Source: Bradyrhizobium genosp. L (GTDB taxonomy: Bacteria > Pseudomonadota > Alphaproteobacteria > Rhizobiales > Xanthobacteraceae). Taken from it: a stretch of 64,000 nucleotides of DNA. The stretch covers positions 5,270,001 through 5,334,000 of the forward strand of contig NZ_CP061378.1 of assembly GCF_015624485.1 (NCBI RefSeq). The letters are read 5' to 3'. The position numbers were made by a program, and so were the translations under genes. Of the stretch, positions 43,625 through 52,961 are shown one piece after another (within the stretch, counting starts at the first letter, position 1; every line of letters begins with the position of its first letter). The notes under the pieces are model-generated. The model had not been told where the DNA came from. It searched no databases and worked only from the letters and a program-made list of their open reading frames with translations.

Positions 43625-44476
43625 TCACAGCAACTTGCCGTCAGGTCCAAAGAACGGGTGCGGCCCATCGAACCGGCCGATCGGAATCTGGTGTGTAACC
43701 AGTTGCCCGAAGCCCTCGCCCGGAAACCAGGCGTGAAGGTGGAATGCAGCCGGCTCCACCTTGAACGACGGCTCACGGAGCTGGCCGAGGTCCAGGTCGA
43801 CGGCGTGGTTGGGCGCGGGACAAATGGTCACGGCAATCCCGCCGATGGTGGTCAACATGGCACGATGAACGTGTCCGCATGCGATCAACCGCGCACGCGG
43901 GTGACGCCCGACAACAGCCAGCAACTCGTCCGCATTGAACAGGTCCTGTCGATCCATGTGCCAGATGCCGCCCTTGAATGGCGGGTGATGCAGGAAAATC
44001 AGCGCCGGCCGATCGGCCGCCGTCGCCAGCATGGCGTCGAGCCATTGCAGCGTGGAGGTTTCGAGCATGCCGTGCGGCTTGCCCGGCACGCTGGAGTCGA
44101 GCAGCAGGAGATCGAGGCTGGGTAGCTCGATTTTCTGGTCGAGCGGACCGGTGGCATGAGCAAAGGACGCGGCCGGAAAGGCGGCGCGCATCAGCTCGCG
44201 CGAGTCGTGATTGCCGGGAATGCCAGCAAAGGGAAGCCCGAGCGGCGCAAGCAGTCGTTTGAGATAGTCGTATTCCTCGCTGGTCGGCGTATCAACGAGA
44301 TCGCCCGAGATGACCACGAAATCCGGCGCAGGCTCGAAGGCGTTCAGCGCTGCGACGCATCGTTCGAGCGCCTTCGCGGTGTCGACCCGGCCATAGGCGA
44401 GCGCGCCGGGCGGCTTGATGTGAAGATCGGAGATCTGGGCGATGAGAACCGGCTTCGACGACATCGGGATACTCAC
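43625..44476 (-). CDS. Calcineurin-like metallophosphoesterase (CpdA/GpdQ-like)
   Basis: A 283-residue two-metal phosphodiesterase. The metal motifs are complete: QISDLHI near residue 14, VISGDLVD, GIPGNHD, FLHHPPF and ACGHVHRA. The class includes cyclic AMP phosphodiesterase CpdA and the glycerophosphodiesterase GpdQ. It starts at GTG 44476 inside the stop codon of the ABC ATPase (GTGA, 4-base overlap), so it is translationally coupled to a full importer. This favours hydrolysis of an imported phosphodiester over cAMP housekeeping. ATG 44464 is an alternative start. Confidence 0.85.
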   Translation of the reverse strand: MSIPMSSKPVLIAQISDLHIKPPGALAYGRVDTAKALERCVAALNAFEPAPDFVVISGDLVDTPTSEEYDYLKRLLAPLGLPFAGIPGNHDSRELMRAAFPAASFAHATGPLDQKIELPSLDLLLLDSSVPGKPHGMLETSTLQWLDAMLATAADRPALIFLHHPPFKGGIWHMDRQDLFNADELLAVVGRHPRARLIACGHVHRAMLTTIGGIAVTICPAPNHAVDLDLGQLREPSFKVEPAAFHLHAWFPGEGFGQLVTHQIPIGRFDGPHPFFGPDGKLL

Positions 44477-45531
44477 TGGTCGGACGGCAGCACGCGAACG
44501 GCTTCGGGGGCAATCGAAAGCCCGATTCGATCGCCGGCCTTGGCTTGAATCGTATTGGGGGCATCGACATTGAGCGGCCTGGGTGATGCACCACTGACGA
44601 CGATCCGTTGTCGATCTCCGACGAAGCTGACGGCGTCGATGACACCGGCCAGCAATCCCGCTCCAGGCCCGACCACCTGAATGGTCTCCGGACGGATCAT
44701 GACCGCCGCCTCCGCGATCGTGATGTCGCCTCCGATCGGCAGCCGCCCACCCGGCAGGACCAGCTCACCCTTTTCGATGGGGGCTTCAATGATGTTGGCC
44801 GCTCCGATGAATTCCGCCACGAAACGATCCCTTGGCGCGAAGTAGACCTCGCGCGGCGTCCCGATCTGGGCGATCGCGCCCTTCCGCATCACGACGATGC
44901 GATCACCCAGTTCCATGGCTTCGGCCTGGTCGTGCGTGACATAGATCGTGGTGATCCCGAGCGCACGCAGCAGCCGATTGAGCTCGCCGCGCAGTCGCTC
45001 GCGCAAGGCGGCGTCAAGCGCCGTCAAAGGCTCGTCGAGCAGCAGGATGCGGGGCCGGATTGCGACAGCGCGCGCCAAGGCGACGCGCTGGCGCTGACCG
45101 CCGGACAGCTGGTCGATCCGGCGGCTTTCCAATCCCGTGATGTTCGTCAGCGCCACCAGCTCCGCGACGCGTGCGGCGCGTTCGTCCCTGGCGACACCGC
45201 GAAGCTTCAGCCCATAGGCGATATTGTCCGCGACCGTCATGTTGGGAAACAGGGCGTAGGACTGAAACACCATCCCGACATTGCGCCGCTCGATCGGGAC
45301 TGACGTCATATCCTTGCCGTCGAACAACACCTTGCCGCCGGGATCGGGCAGCTCGAGGCCCGCGATGATGCGCAGCATGGTGGTCTTGCCGCAGCCGGAC
45401 GGCCCGAGCAGCACCAGCGTTTCGCCGCGCGCAATGTCGAGGGTTGCGGGATCGAGGGCGCGGGTGCCGTCGACAAATGTCTTGCCGCAGGCTTCGATCC
45501 GCACCGCTGCACCGTGCCCGACCGTACTCAT
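44473..45531 (-). CDS. ABC transporter ATP-binding protein (Fe/polyamine/phosphonate type)
   Basis: A 352-residue ATPase. Walker A is GPSGCGKTT (near residue 43), the signature is LSGGQRQRVALARA, Walker B is ILLLDEPLTALD and the switch His is in YVTHDQAEAMELG. A C-terminal TOBE domain (about 250-345) is present, as in PotA, FbpC and PhnT types. It starts at ATG 45531 overlapping the upstream permease stop (ATGA) and ends overlapping the phosphoesterase start, so all are coupled. Confidence 0.93.
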   Translation of the reverse strand: MSTVGHGAAVRIEACGKTFVDGTRALDPATLDIARGETLVLLGPSGCGKTTMLRIIAGLELPDPGGKVLFDGKDMTSVPIERRNVGMVFQSYALFPNMTVADNIAYGLKLRGVARDERAARVAELVALTNITGLESRRIDQLSGGQRQRVALARAVAIRPRILLLDEPLTALDAALRERLRGELNRLLRALGITTIYVTHDQAEAMELGDRIVVMRKGAIAQIGTPREVYFAPRDRFVAEFIGAANIIEAPIEKGELVLPGGRLPIGGDITIAEAAVMIRPETIQVVGPGAGLLAGVIDAVSFVGDRQRIVVSGASPRPLNVDAPNTIQAKAGDRIGLSIAPEAVRVLPSDQ

Positions 45532-46313
45532 CGCTTGCGATCCCTGTCGGCGAGCAGCTGCATCGCAACCAGCAGCGGGATGATCATCACGAAGAAGATC
45601 AGGGTGTAGGCGGAGGCCACTTCGAGCCGCATCGAGGCGTAGCTGTCGGCAAGCCCGACCGGCAACGTCTTGGTCAGCGGCGTGTGCAGCATCCAGGTCA
45701 GGTTGAATTCGCCAAGCGACAACGTAACGACCATCAGCGCGCCGGCGAGAATCCCCGGCACGGCATTCGGCACGATCACGTCGTAGAAGCGTCGCCATGG
45801 CGAGGCGCCCAGCGAAGCCGCGCCTTCATCCAGCGGCGTGATGTCGACGGTTGCGAACACCGCCATCACCGACCGCACCATGAACGGCATGGTGAAGATG
45901 ACGTGGCCGACCAGGATGAAGAGCCAGGAGCGGCGAAAGTCGCCAAATCCGCCGTAGGCAAGCAGCAGCGCCAGCGCAATTGCAAGTCCGGGGATCGCGA
46001 GCGGCAGCGTGATGATCTCCTCGACGATCCGCGCGAGTCTGCCGCCGCGCACCTGCAACGCATAGGCCGCGGGAACGCCGACAAGCAGCGTCACCACCAA
46101 CGTCGCGAACGCAATCACGAAGGACAACAGGATCGTTCCGGCATAGAGCTCCCAGACCTGCACGACCCACCGCAAGGTCACGCCGGACTGGATGCCCCGG
46201 AAATAGTTGACGGTGACGCCGGCGGAAATCGAAAGCACCGCGGGCACCACCAGGAACGCCGCAACGAGCAAGGTGAAGACGAACTGGCTCGCGAAAATCA
46301 GGCGGTCACGCAT
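45528..46313 (-). CDS. ABC transporter permease, second subunit
   Basis: A 261-residue inner-membrane protein with six helices. The cytoplasmic loop that docks on the ATPase reads EGAASLGASPWRRFYDVIVP (EAA motif). It lies between the first permease (3-base gap) and the ATPase (4-base overlap) and forms the PotC/ThiP-half type permease of this importer. Confidence 0.9.
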   Translation of the reverse strand: MRDRLIFASQFVFTLLVAAFLVVPAVLSISAGVTVNYFRGIQSGVTLRWVVQVWELYAGTILLSFVIAFATLVVTLLVGVPAAYALQVRGGRLARIVEEIITLPLAIPGLAIALALLLAYGGFGDFRRSWLFILVGHVIFTMPFMVRSVMAVFATVDITPLDEGAASLGASPWRRFYDVIVPNAVPGILAGALMVVTLSLGEFNLTWMLHTPLTKTLPVGLADSYASMRLEVASAYTLIFFVMIIPLLVAMQLLADRDRKR

Positions 46314-46316
46314 GCT

Positions 46317-47132
46317 TCACCCGGCCGCGGCGACTGCGCCACCGCTGAACGAGCGGGTAAGCGCCAGGATCAGCCAGGTGATCAAGCCAAGTCCCACCGA
46401 GAGCGACGCCGACGTTGCGAAGTTCGCGGCCAGCGTGAACTCCGTGTAGATCAGCATCGGCAGCACGTCGATGTTGGTTGCCAACGTGAAGGCGGTACCG
46501 AATGCGCCCATCGCCGTCGCGAACGCGATCGCGCCGGAGGCGACGAAGGCCGGCATCAACGCCGGCAGCACGACGTCGCGCTGTACCGCCCACGGGCTCG
46601 CGCCAAGCGAGCGCGCGGCCTCTTCCAGGCCGACATCGAGCTTCTGCACCGCGGCCATGATGGTGAGGATCACACGTGGGATGGAGAAGTAGAGATAGCC
46701 GAGGAAAAGGCCGGACATCGAATAGGCAAACACGATCTTCTCGCCGAACAGGCGGTTCGACACGTCGCCGATCAGCCCTTGCCGTCCGGCCAGCAGAATG
46801 ATCATGAAGCCGACCACGACGCCGGGAAACGCCAACGGGAAAGTCAGCATCGCGATCAAGACCGCGCGCCCTGGAAAACGGTGCCGCTGCAGAAACGTGC
46901 CCGCAATCGTGGCGACGATCAGCGTGACAATGGTGGTTGCCGCCGCCAGCAGCACCGTGTTGAGCAGCGTCGCCCGATAGCGCGGTTCGGCGAGAATCGC
47001 GAGATATCCAGCGAGCCCCCGCGGGCCTTCGGCGCCGACCACCACCAGCCGGGCCATCGGCAGCAGGAAAAATGCTGACGTCACGACCGCGAGCGGCAGC
47101 AGGCAGAGCCAGACGAAGGAGTTTCGCGACAT
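46317..47132 (-). CDS. ABC transporter permease, first subunit
   Basis: A 271-residue inner-membrane protein with six helices and the EAA loop EEAARSLGASPWAVQRDVVL. ATG 47132 gives a membrane-anchoring start (NSFVWLCLLPLAVVTSAFFL); upstream in-frame sequence is antisense to the binding protein's end and is not used. It lies 40 bases after the solute-binding protein gene in the same operon. Confidence 0.88.
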   Translation of the reverse strand: MSRNSFVWLCLLPLAVVTSAFFLLPMARLVVVGAEGPRGLAGYLAILAEPRYRATLLNTVLLAAATTIVTLIVATIAGTFLQRHRFPGRAVLIAMLTFPLAFPGVVVGFMIILLAGRQGLIGDVSNRLFGEKIVFAYSMSGLFLGYLYFSIPRVILTIMAAVQKLDVGLEEAARSLGASPWAVQRDVVLPALMPAFVASGAIAFATAMGAFGTAFTLATNIDVLPMLIYTEFTLAANFATSASLSVGLGLITWLILALTRSFSGGAVAAAG

Positions 47133-47172
47133 GGTGAGAAATGGTGCCCCGGGGGAGGAGCACCATATTGCC

Positions 47173-48180
47173 TCAGCGGACCTCGGCGAGATAGCGGTCG
47201 ACGAAGGCTTTTTGCACGTTTTCCATCTCGCCCCAGTCCACGCTCTTGGCGCGGGCGTAGTCGCTGTCGGGGAGGAATTTGCCCTTGACGGAGGCCGGCA
47301 GATCGATCGGCCGGGCCGGACGCAGATAGGCATTGGTCCAGATCGCCTGCCCCTTGTCGGAGAGAAGATAGTCCATCACCTTCTTGGCCTTCTCCTTGTC
47401 GGGCGCGTTCTTCACGAGGCCAACGACATAAGGAAACACCACCGAGCCTTCACAGGGAATGACGAACTCGAAGTTGCCCTTTTCCGAGTATTTCGCGCGG
47501 TAGGCGTTGAAATCGTAGTCGAACAGGATCGGCATCTCACCGGAGACGACACGGGCATAGGACGTCTGTTTGGGCACGATCGGATCGTTCTTGCGCAGTT
47601 CCTTGAAGAAATTGATCGCCGGATCGAAATTGCTCGGTGACCCGCCCAGCGCCAGATTGACGGCGACGGCGCCGACATAACCGACGGCTGCCGATGACGG
47701 GTCGAGATAGCCGACCATGCCCTTGTAATCGGGTTTCAGCAGATCCTTCCAGCACGCGGGCACCGGCTTGCCGCCGAGGGCATCCTTGTTGACGAACAGA
47801 CCAAGCGTGCCGGAATGGATCGTGGTCCAGTAGCCATCGGGATCCTTGAGCCCGGCCGGGACTTGATCCCAATGCGCCGGCTTGTAGGGCTCGAGCGCAT
47901 CCTGGGCCTTGGCCTTCATGCCGAAGGTGACGCCGAAATAGCCGATGTCGCCGACCGGATTGCTCTTCTCAGCGAGGATCTGGGCGAGCGCCTGGCCGGA
48001 ATTCTTGTTGTCATGCGGGATATCGTAGTCGAGATCGGCCTTGATCGCCTTCAGCATCGAAGCCCAGTCCGCCCATTCCGGCGGGCAATTGTAGCAGATC
48101 ACGTCGGCCGCCCTCGCGGATTGCCACGGCGCGATCAGCGTCAGCGCCAGCAAGGCAAGGACAAGGCGGACGGTCTTCAT
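47173..48180 (-). CDS. ABC transporter solute-binding protein (family 1)
   Basis: A 335-residue periplasmic receptor. The signal peptide is MKTVRLVLALLALTLIAPW and following residues to Ala24. Mature features include the YNCPPEWADWASMLKAIKAD opening, DPDGYWTTIHSGTLGLFVN, LKPDYKGMVGYLDPSSAAVG and the late SEKGNFEFVIPCEGSVVFP. It heads the operon with two permeases, the ATPase and the phosphoesterase. The class binds polyamines, iron, thiamine or phosphonates; the downstream phosphodiesterase hints at a phosphorus-containing ligand. Divergent from the zinc dehydrogenase. Confidence 0.88.
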   Translation of the reverse strand: MKTVRLVLALLALTLIAPWQSARAADVICYNCPPEWADWASMLKAIKADLDYDIPHDNKNSGQALAQILAEKSNPVGDIGYFGVTFGMKAKAQDALEPYKPAHWDQVPAGLKDPDGYWTTIHSGTLGLFVNKDALGGKPVPACWKDLLKPDYKGMVGYLDPSSAAVGYVGAVAVNLALGGSPSNFDPAINFFKELRKNDPIVPKQTSYARVVSGEMPILFDYDFNAYRAKYSEKGNFEFVIPCEGSVVFPYVVGLVKNAPDKEKAKKVMDYLLSDKGQAIWTNAYLRPARPIDLPASVKGKFLPDSDYARAKSVDWGEMENVQKAFVDRYLAEVR

Positions 48181-48272
48181 GGGAGGCTCCGGATTGGCGG
48201 GGAAGGCAATGAGGATTTCAACATCAACCGGGCGATCAAGTATAGGCCGCGCATGAAGGTTTTGCGACGCGC

Positions 48273-48289
48273 TTGCTGCTGTGCAGCAA
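48273..48289. promoter_or_regulatory. Inverted repeat in the ABC/dehydrogenase divergent promoter
   Basis: Perfect 7-bp arms TTGCTGC and GCAGCAA separated by TGT lie midway in the 188-base gap between the binding protein (minus) and zinc dehydrogenase (plus). Further GGCTGCC/GGCAGCC copies follow up to about 48340. A regulator site is likely, but no regulator gene is adjacent. Confidence 0.45.
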
Positions 48290-48368
48290 AAGGCTGCCCC
48301 GATGCCGGTGAGGTGCTGCGGCAGGCAGCCGTTTTACGCTAGGCTGCCGACCAAAAGAGGAAGCGCCC

Positions 48369-49520
48369 ATGTACCAGCCGCCCGGCGTCAAGACATCGCC
48401 CGACCTTGCCATTTCCGATCAGATGAAAGCCTGGGTCCTCGGTGACCCCGACCAGTTGCTCCTGCGCGACAAGCCGACGCCGGTCCCCTCGCGCGCCGAG
48501 GTGCTGGTCCGCATCGACGCCGTCGCGATCTGCGCCACCGATCTCGAGATCATCCATGCAGGCTCGCCGGCGAGCATTCAGGGCGGCCTCCCCTTCAACA
48601 AGAATTTTACGCCGGGCCACGAGTATATGGGCACGGTTGCCGCACTCGGACCCGCAGTCGACGAGTTCAGGATCGGCGAACGGGTCAGCGTGGAAATTCA
48701 TGCCGGCTGCGGCCAGTGCAAGCGCTGCCGCCAGGGCATGTATACGTCCTGCCTGAACTATGGAAAGCCCGAGAAGGGACACCGCGCCAACGGCTTTACG
48801 ACCGACGGCGGCTTCGCCGAATACGCGATCAATCACATCAACACGCTGGCGCGCGTGCCCGATACCATGAGCGACGCGGAAGCAACGCTCGTGGTGACCG
48901 CCGGGACGTCGATGTATGGCTTGACGGAATTGGGGGGATTGGTTGCCGGCGAGAGCGTCGCCGTGATCGGCCCCGGGCCGATCGGACTGCTCGCGGTGGC
49001 CGTCGCCAAGGCGCTCGGCGCCAGTCCGGTGATCCTCACCGGAACGCGCAACAAGCGGCTTGCGATTGGCGAAGGGCTGGGTGCCGATCGCGTCATCAAC
49101 ATCAATGATGAAGATGCAGTGGCGGTCGTGAAGCAGCTGACTGGCGGGAGCGGCGCCGACTATGTCGTCGAATGCGCCGGGACCGAAGCGACGCTCAACC
49201 AGGCCATCCACATGACCAACCGCGGCGGCAAGATCTGCCTGGCCGCCTTCCCGCACGAAGCCGCAACGCTGGACATCGCGCATCTGGTGCGGAACAACAT
49301 CTATGCTTACGGCATCCGTGGCGAGGGTCGCAGCGCCACCCATCGCGCGATGGAATTGATGGCCGAGAAGCGGTTCGACGCCACCAAGATACACACGCAT
49401 ACATTCCCGCTGGCCGACCTGCCGACCGCGCTGCGCTATGCGCGCGATCGCGTGGACGATGCAATCAAGGTGGTCGTCACCAATCGTAAAGACGCTGCGA
49501 TCGCAAGCGCCGCGGAGTAG
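48369..49520 (+). CDS. Zinc-dependent alcohol dehydrogenase (MDR family)
   Basis: A 383-residue medium-chain dehydrogenase. Catalytic zinc ligands are Cys55 (VAICATDLE), His84/Glu85 (GHEYMG) and a later partner. The structural zinc lobe is CGQCKRCRQGMYTSC, with Cys114, 117, 120 and 128. The nucleotide fold has GPGPIGLLAV (201-210). It oxidises an alcohol or polyol, or reduces an aldehyde, with NAD(P). It is divergent from the ABC importer operon, from which its role may be tied (for instance handling the alcohol released by the phosphodiesterase), but this is only an idea from location. AAAGAGGAAG precedes ATG 48369. Confidence 0.9.
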   Translation: MYQPPGVKTSPDLAISDQMKAWVLGDPDQLLLRDKPTPVPSRAEVLVRIDAVAICATDLEIIHAGSPASIQGGLPFNKNFTPGHEYMGTVAALGPAVDEFRIGERVSVEIHAGCGQCKRCRQGMYTSCLNYGKPEKGHRANGFTTDGGFAEYAINHINTLARVPDTMSDAEATLVVTAGTSMYGLTELGGLVAGESVAVIGPGPIGLLAVAVAKALGASPVILTGTRNKRLAIGEGLGADRVININDEDAVAVVKQLTGGSGADYVVECAGTEATLNQAIHMTNRGGKICLAAFPHEAATLDIAHLVRNNIYAYGIRGEGRSATHRAMELMAEKRFDATKIHTHTFPLADLPTALRYARDRVDDAIKVVVTNRKDAAIASAAE

Positions 49521-49554
49521 TTCTCTTCCAAGGCACCGCAGTGATGGAGCTCCC

Positions 49555-50259
49555 TCACACCGAGCAGTAGCGCTCCTTGATCTCGTCGTCGGCGAGCAAA
49601 GCCTGCGCCGATGCTTGATGTACCACCGAGCCTTGATCGAGCACATAGGCGCGGTCGGCGATGTCGAGCGCAAGCTCGACATTTTGCTCGACCAGGAGGA
49701 CGGTCGTCCCCTGCGCCTTCATGCTGCGGAACAACGCAAACATCTCGTCCACGAGAACCGGCATGATGCCTTCGGACGGCTCATCCAGCATGATCAGGTC
49801 GGGCTTCGCGATCATCGCGCGGGCAATCGCCAGCATCTGCTGCTCGCCGCCGGACATGGTGACGGCCTCCTGATCCATGCGTTCCGCCAACCTTGGGAAA
49901 ATCCCCGCGATATCGCCGATCAGTTCGGCCTCGCGCTTCTTCTGCGGTGACGCGACGAGGCCGAGCCGTAGATTCTCACGCACCGACAGGCCCTGCACAA
50001 TCCGCCGCTCCTCCGGCACATAGGCGAGCCCCAGTGCAAAGCGCGTATGCGCCGGCCGCTGCAGTAGCTCCTGGCCCTTGAAGATGACCGAGCCTCTCGT
50101 TCGATCCATCAGGCCCATGATGGATTTCAGCGTGGTGGTCTTGCCCGCGCCGTTGCGACCGATCAGGCAGACGATTTCTCCCCTGGCAACTTCCAGGCTG
50201 ATGTCCTGCAACGCATGGCTTGCGCCATACCAGGCATTGAGCTTGCTGATCTGCAGCAT
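49555..50259 (-). CDS. livF: Branched-chain-type ABC transporter ATPase LivF
   Basis: A 234-residue ATPase with GRNGAGKTT (Walker A), SGGEQQMLAIARA (signature), LIMLDEPSEG (Walker B) and an H-loop (LLVEQN in place of the usual H, typical of LivF). It is the last gene of the liv set, three bases after livG. The set is downstream of the molybdenum hydroxylase genes, so the importer likely supplies the hydroxylase's substrate rather than branched-chain amino acids. Confidence 0.92.
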   Translation of the reverse strand: MLQISKLNAWYGASHALQDISLEVARGEIVCLIGRNGAGKTTTLKSIMGLMDRTRGSVIFKGQELLQRPAHTRFALGLAYVPEERRIVQGLSVRENLRLGLVASPQKKREAELIGDIAGIFPRLAERMDQEAVTMSGGEQQMLAIARAMIAKPDLIMLDEPSEGIMPVLVDEMFALFRSMKAQGTTVLLVEQNVELALDIADRAYVLDQGSVVHQASAQALLADDEIKERYCSV

Positions 50260-50262
50260 CCG

Positions 50263-51033
50263 TCAATGCTCCCGCTGTCCTAGGTAGACGCGCTTCACCG
50301 CTTCGTTCTGCCGGACCTCCTGCGGCGTTCCCTCGGCAAGCAGCTCGCCGTGATGCAGCACGAGGATACGGTCGCTGATCCCGAGCACCAACTTCATCTT
50401 GTGCTCGACCAGGATCACGGTGCGTTCCTTGGCAAGCTTTACGATCAGATCCATCATCGTCCGGGTTTCTTCCGGGCTCATCCCTGCGGTCGGCTCGTCC
50501 AGCAACAGCAAGCGCGGCTGACTGGCCAAGGCCATGCCGATCTCCAGCGCTCGCTGCTCGCCATGCGCCAGCGTCTTGGCCGCGCGTTCGCGGGCCTCCC
50601 ATAACCCAACCAGAGCAAGCAGCTCATCCGCACGCGCGACCAGCTCGCTCAGGCGAGCGCGCGGTCGCCAGATGTCGTATCGCGACACCAGCGCCTGCAG
50701 GCCGACCCGGATGTTCTCGCGCGTCGTGAGCTGGGGAAAGACGCTGGTGATCTGAAAAGATTTCGCGATCCCCATATGCGCGAAGCGATGCTGCGGCAGC
50801 CCGGTGACATCCCTGCCCTCGAACTCGACGTGGCCGCTCGAGGGCGGGAAGGCGCCACAGAGCAGGTTGAAGTAGGTGCTCTTCCCGGCCCCATTCGGAC
50901 CGATGATGGAGGTGATCTTCCCCTTGGAGAACTCCGCCGAGATATTGTTCAGCGCGACAAACTTCCCGAACGTCTTGCCGATGCCCCTGGTGCGCAGGAT
51001 GACTTCGCCTGACTGTGCTGCAATGACGGTCAT
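50263..51033 (-). CDS. livG: Branched-chain-type ABC transporter ATPase LivG
   Basis: A 256-residue ATPase. Walker A GPNGAGKST, the short LivG insert after it (FPPSSGHVEFEGRDVTGLP), the signature AHGEQRALEIGMAL and Walker B LLLLDEPTAGMS are present; the switch is ILVEHKM. ATG 51033 overlaps the livM stop by four bases. A longer in-frame reading upstream is antisense to LivM's frame and not used. Confidence 0.92.
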   Translation of the reverse strand: MTVIAAQSGEVILRTRGIGKTFGKFVALNNISAEFSKGKITSIIGPNGAGKSTYFNLLCGAFPPSSGHVEFEGRDVTGLPQHRFAHMGIAKSFQITSVFPQLTTRENIRVGLQALVSRYDIWRPRARLSELVARADELLALVGLWEARERAAKTLAHGEQRALEIGMALASQPRLLLLDEPTAGMSPEETRTMMDLIVKLAKERTVILVEHKMKLVLGISDRILVLHHGELLAEGTPQEVRQNEAVKRVYLGQREH

Positions 51034-52016
51034 CGTTTGCTCCGCGCGATCAACGTGCCCCAGATCCCGGCCGGGAAGAACAGCACACATGCGACGAAGA
51101 TCGCGCCGACGATCAATTGCCAGTGCACGGTCCACACCGAGACCACGTTCTCCAGGACGAGGAAAACTGCCGCACCGATCATCGGCCCGAAGAACGTCCC
51201 CATGCCGCCCAGCAGCGCAATCATCACCACGAGCCCCGACGTCTCGTAGTGCAGGATCTCGATCGGCACGATGGAGAGATGAAGCGCCTGCAACGCACCG
51301 GCGAGACCGCAGAAGCCGCCTGAGAGCACGAAGGTCAGCAACCGGGTCAGAGTGACGTCGTAGCCCGATGCGCGCGCCCGCATCTCGTTCTCGCGCACCG
51401 CCTCGATGACGGCACCGAACGGAGACGCCAGGATGCGAGACATCACGAAAAAAGCGGCGATCACGAACGCCGCGATGACATAGTAGCGCGCCATCGGATT
51501 GATGAAGTCGATCCTCAGGCCGAACAGGTCGATGGTGCGGATGTTGATGCCGCGAAGGCCGTTCTCGCCGCCGGTCCAGTCGACGGCCTGATAGAACAGG
51601 TAGTAGACGCATTGCGACAGCGCCATCGTCACCATCGCAAAGTAGATTCCGCGGGTGCGGATCGCCAGCACGCCGATCAGCAGCGCCATCAACAACCCGC
51701 CAAGAACGCCGGCCGCGATCGCCGCGTACCACGGCCAACCGAAATGGACGACCGCAATGCCGCAGAGATAGGCGCCGGTCCCGAACAGCGCCGCATGACC
51801 GAACGACAGCAGCCCCAGATATCCGAACACAAGGTTGAATCCGAGTGCATACAGCCCGTAGATCAGGATGTTCACCGCCAGAGCCGTGAACGGCATCAGC
51901 AGAGGGAAAATCAGGATCACCACGGCTGCGATGCTGGCGCGATGGCGCGTCGCGAATTCGTACCAACCGGCGGAGGTGGCACGAGGCTGCTTGATGGACT
52001 CGGTGGCTTCGGTCAT
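51030..52016 (-). CDS. livM: Branched-chain-type ABC transporter permease LivM
   Basis: A 328-residue membrane permease with 8-10 helices. The LivM signature is GYLGLLSFGHAALFGTGAY in the first third and RENEMRARASGYDVTLTRL (EAA-like docking loop). It starts seven bases after livH ends and overlaps livG by four bases, so all are coupled. Confidence 0.92.
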   Translation of the reverse strand: MTEATESIKQPRATSAGWYEFATRHRASIAAVVILIFPLLMPFTALAVNILIYGLYALGFNLVFGYLGLLSFGHAALFGTGAYLCGIAVVHFGWPWYAAIAAGVLGGLLMALLIGVLAIRTRGIYFAMVTMALSQCVYYLFYQAVDWTGGENGLRGINIRTIDLFGLRIDFINPMARYYVIAAFVIAAFFVMSRILASPFGAVIEAVRENEMRARASGYDVTLTRLLTFVLSGGFCGLAGALQALHLSIVPIEILHYETSGLVVMIALLGGMGTFFGPMIGAAVFLVLENVVSVWTVHWQLIVGAIFVACVLFFPAGIWGTLIARSKR

Positions 52017-52023
52017 GCCCGGT

Positions 52024-52908
52024 TCAACTCATCAGCCCGGCGCGGCCGAAGAACCCCTGAGGTCGAACGATCAGAACGATCGCCATCAGGGCAAAGATCG
52101 ACACCTTGGCCATTTCGGGTGCAAACAGCGAGGTCATGCTGACGACCACGCCGACCAGAAGACCCGCCAATACCGCACCGCCGATCGAGCCCATGCCGCC
52201 GACCACCGTCACCACGAAAGCTTCGGCGAGAATGGTGCCGCCCATCTCCGGAATGACGCCCTGCAGCGGGGCCGCCAACAGGCCGGCGAAGCCGGCGATC
52301 GCAGTTCCGATCCCGAAGACGATCAGCCAGACGCGTGACACATCGACGCCAAGGACACGGACAATTTGCGGATCGCGAGCACCAGCGCGAATGATCAGCC
52401 CGAAGCTCGTCTTTTCCAGGAACAGCCAGAGCGCCAGCAGGACGACGGCGGTGGCTCCAATCACAAAGAGACGGTAAAGCGGGAAATATCCGACGCCGAT
52501 GTCGACGGCCCCTTGCAGCACCTCTGGCGTATCGAAGGGGTAGCCGGTCTTGCCGAACGCGATGCGTACACATTCGACCATGACGTAACTCAGCCCGAAG
52601 GTAAGCAGCAGCGGATAGTCGATACCGCGGCCATAAAGCGGACGGATCAGCACCCGCTCGACCGCGAGCCCGAACACTCCGACCGCAAGCGGCACCGCCA
52701 CCAGGCAGAGCCAGAAATTGCCACCGATCGAGATCAGATAGAGCCCGACATAGGCACCAACCATGTAGAACGCGCCGTGGGCGAAGTTGACGACCGTCAG
52801 CATCCCGAAGATCAGCGAAAGGCCGATCGCAAACAGCACGTAGATCGCGCCGAGCGCCAAGCCTGCGAACAATTGCAGCGCGATCAGATCAAAGCTCAGG
52901 CCCGCCAT
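52024..52908 (-). CDS. livH: Branched-chain-type ABC transporter permease LivH
   Basis: A 294-residue membrane permease. Family marks are GLSLIFGMLTVVNFAHGAFY near the N-terminus, the docking loop RAGARDPQIVRVLGVDVSRV, and GGMGSIGGAVLAGLLVG near the C-terminus. ATG 52908 is the family start; an upstream in-frame stretch would overlap the livK coding region in another frame. It follows livK after a 53-base gap. Confidence 0.92.
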   Translation of the reverse strand: MAGLSFDLIALQLFAGLALGAIYVLFAIGLSLIFGMLTVVNFAHGAFYMVGAYVGLYLISIGGNFWLCLVAVPLAVGVFGLAVERVLIRPLYGRGIDYPLLLTFGLSYVMVECVRIAFGKTGYPFDTPEVLQGAVDIGVGYFPLYRLFVIGATAVVLLALWLFLEKTSFGLIIRAGARDPQIVRVLGVDVSRVWLIVFGIGTAIAGFAGLLAAPLQGVIPEMGGTILAEAFVVTVVGGMGSIGGAVLAGLLVGVVVSMTSLFAPEMAKVSIFALMAIVLIVRPQGFFGRAGLMS

Positions 52909-52961
52909 CCGTCCCCCCAAGCAGGCGCGCACCGTTCGACGGCGCGCGCCATTGCGCGAGC

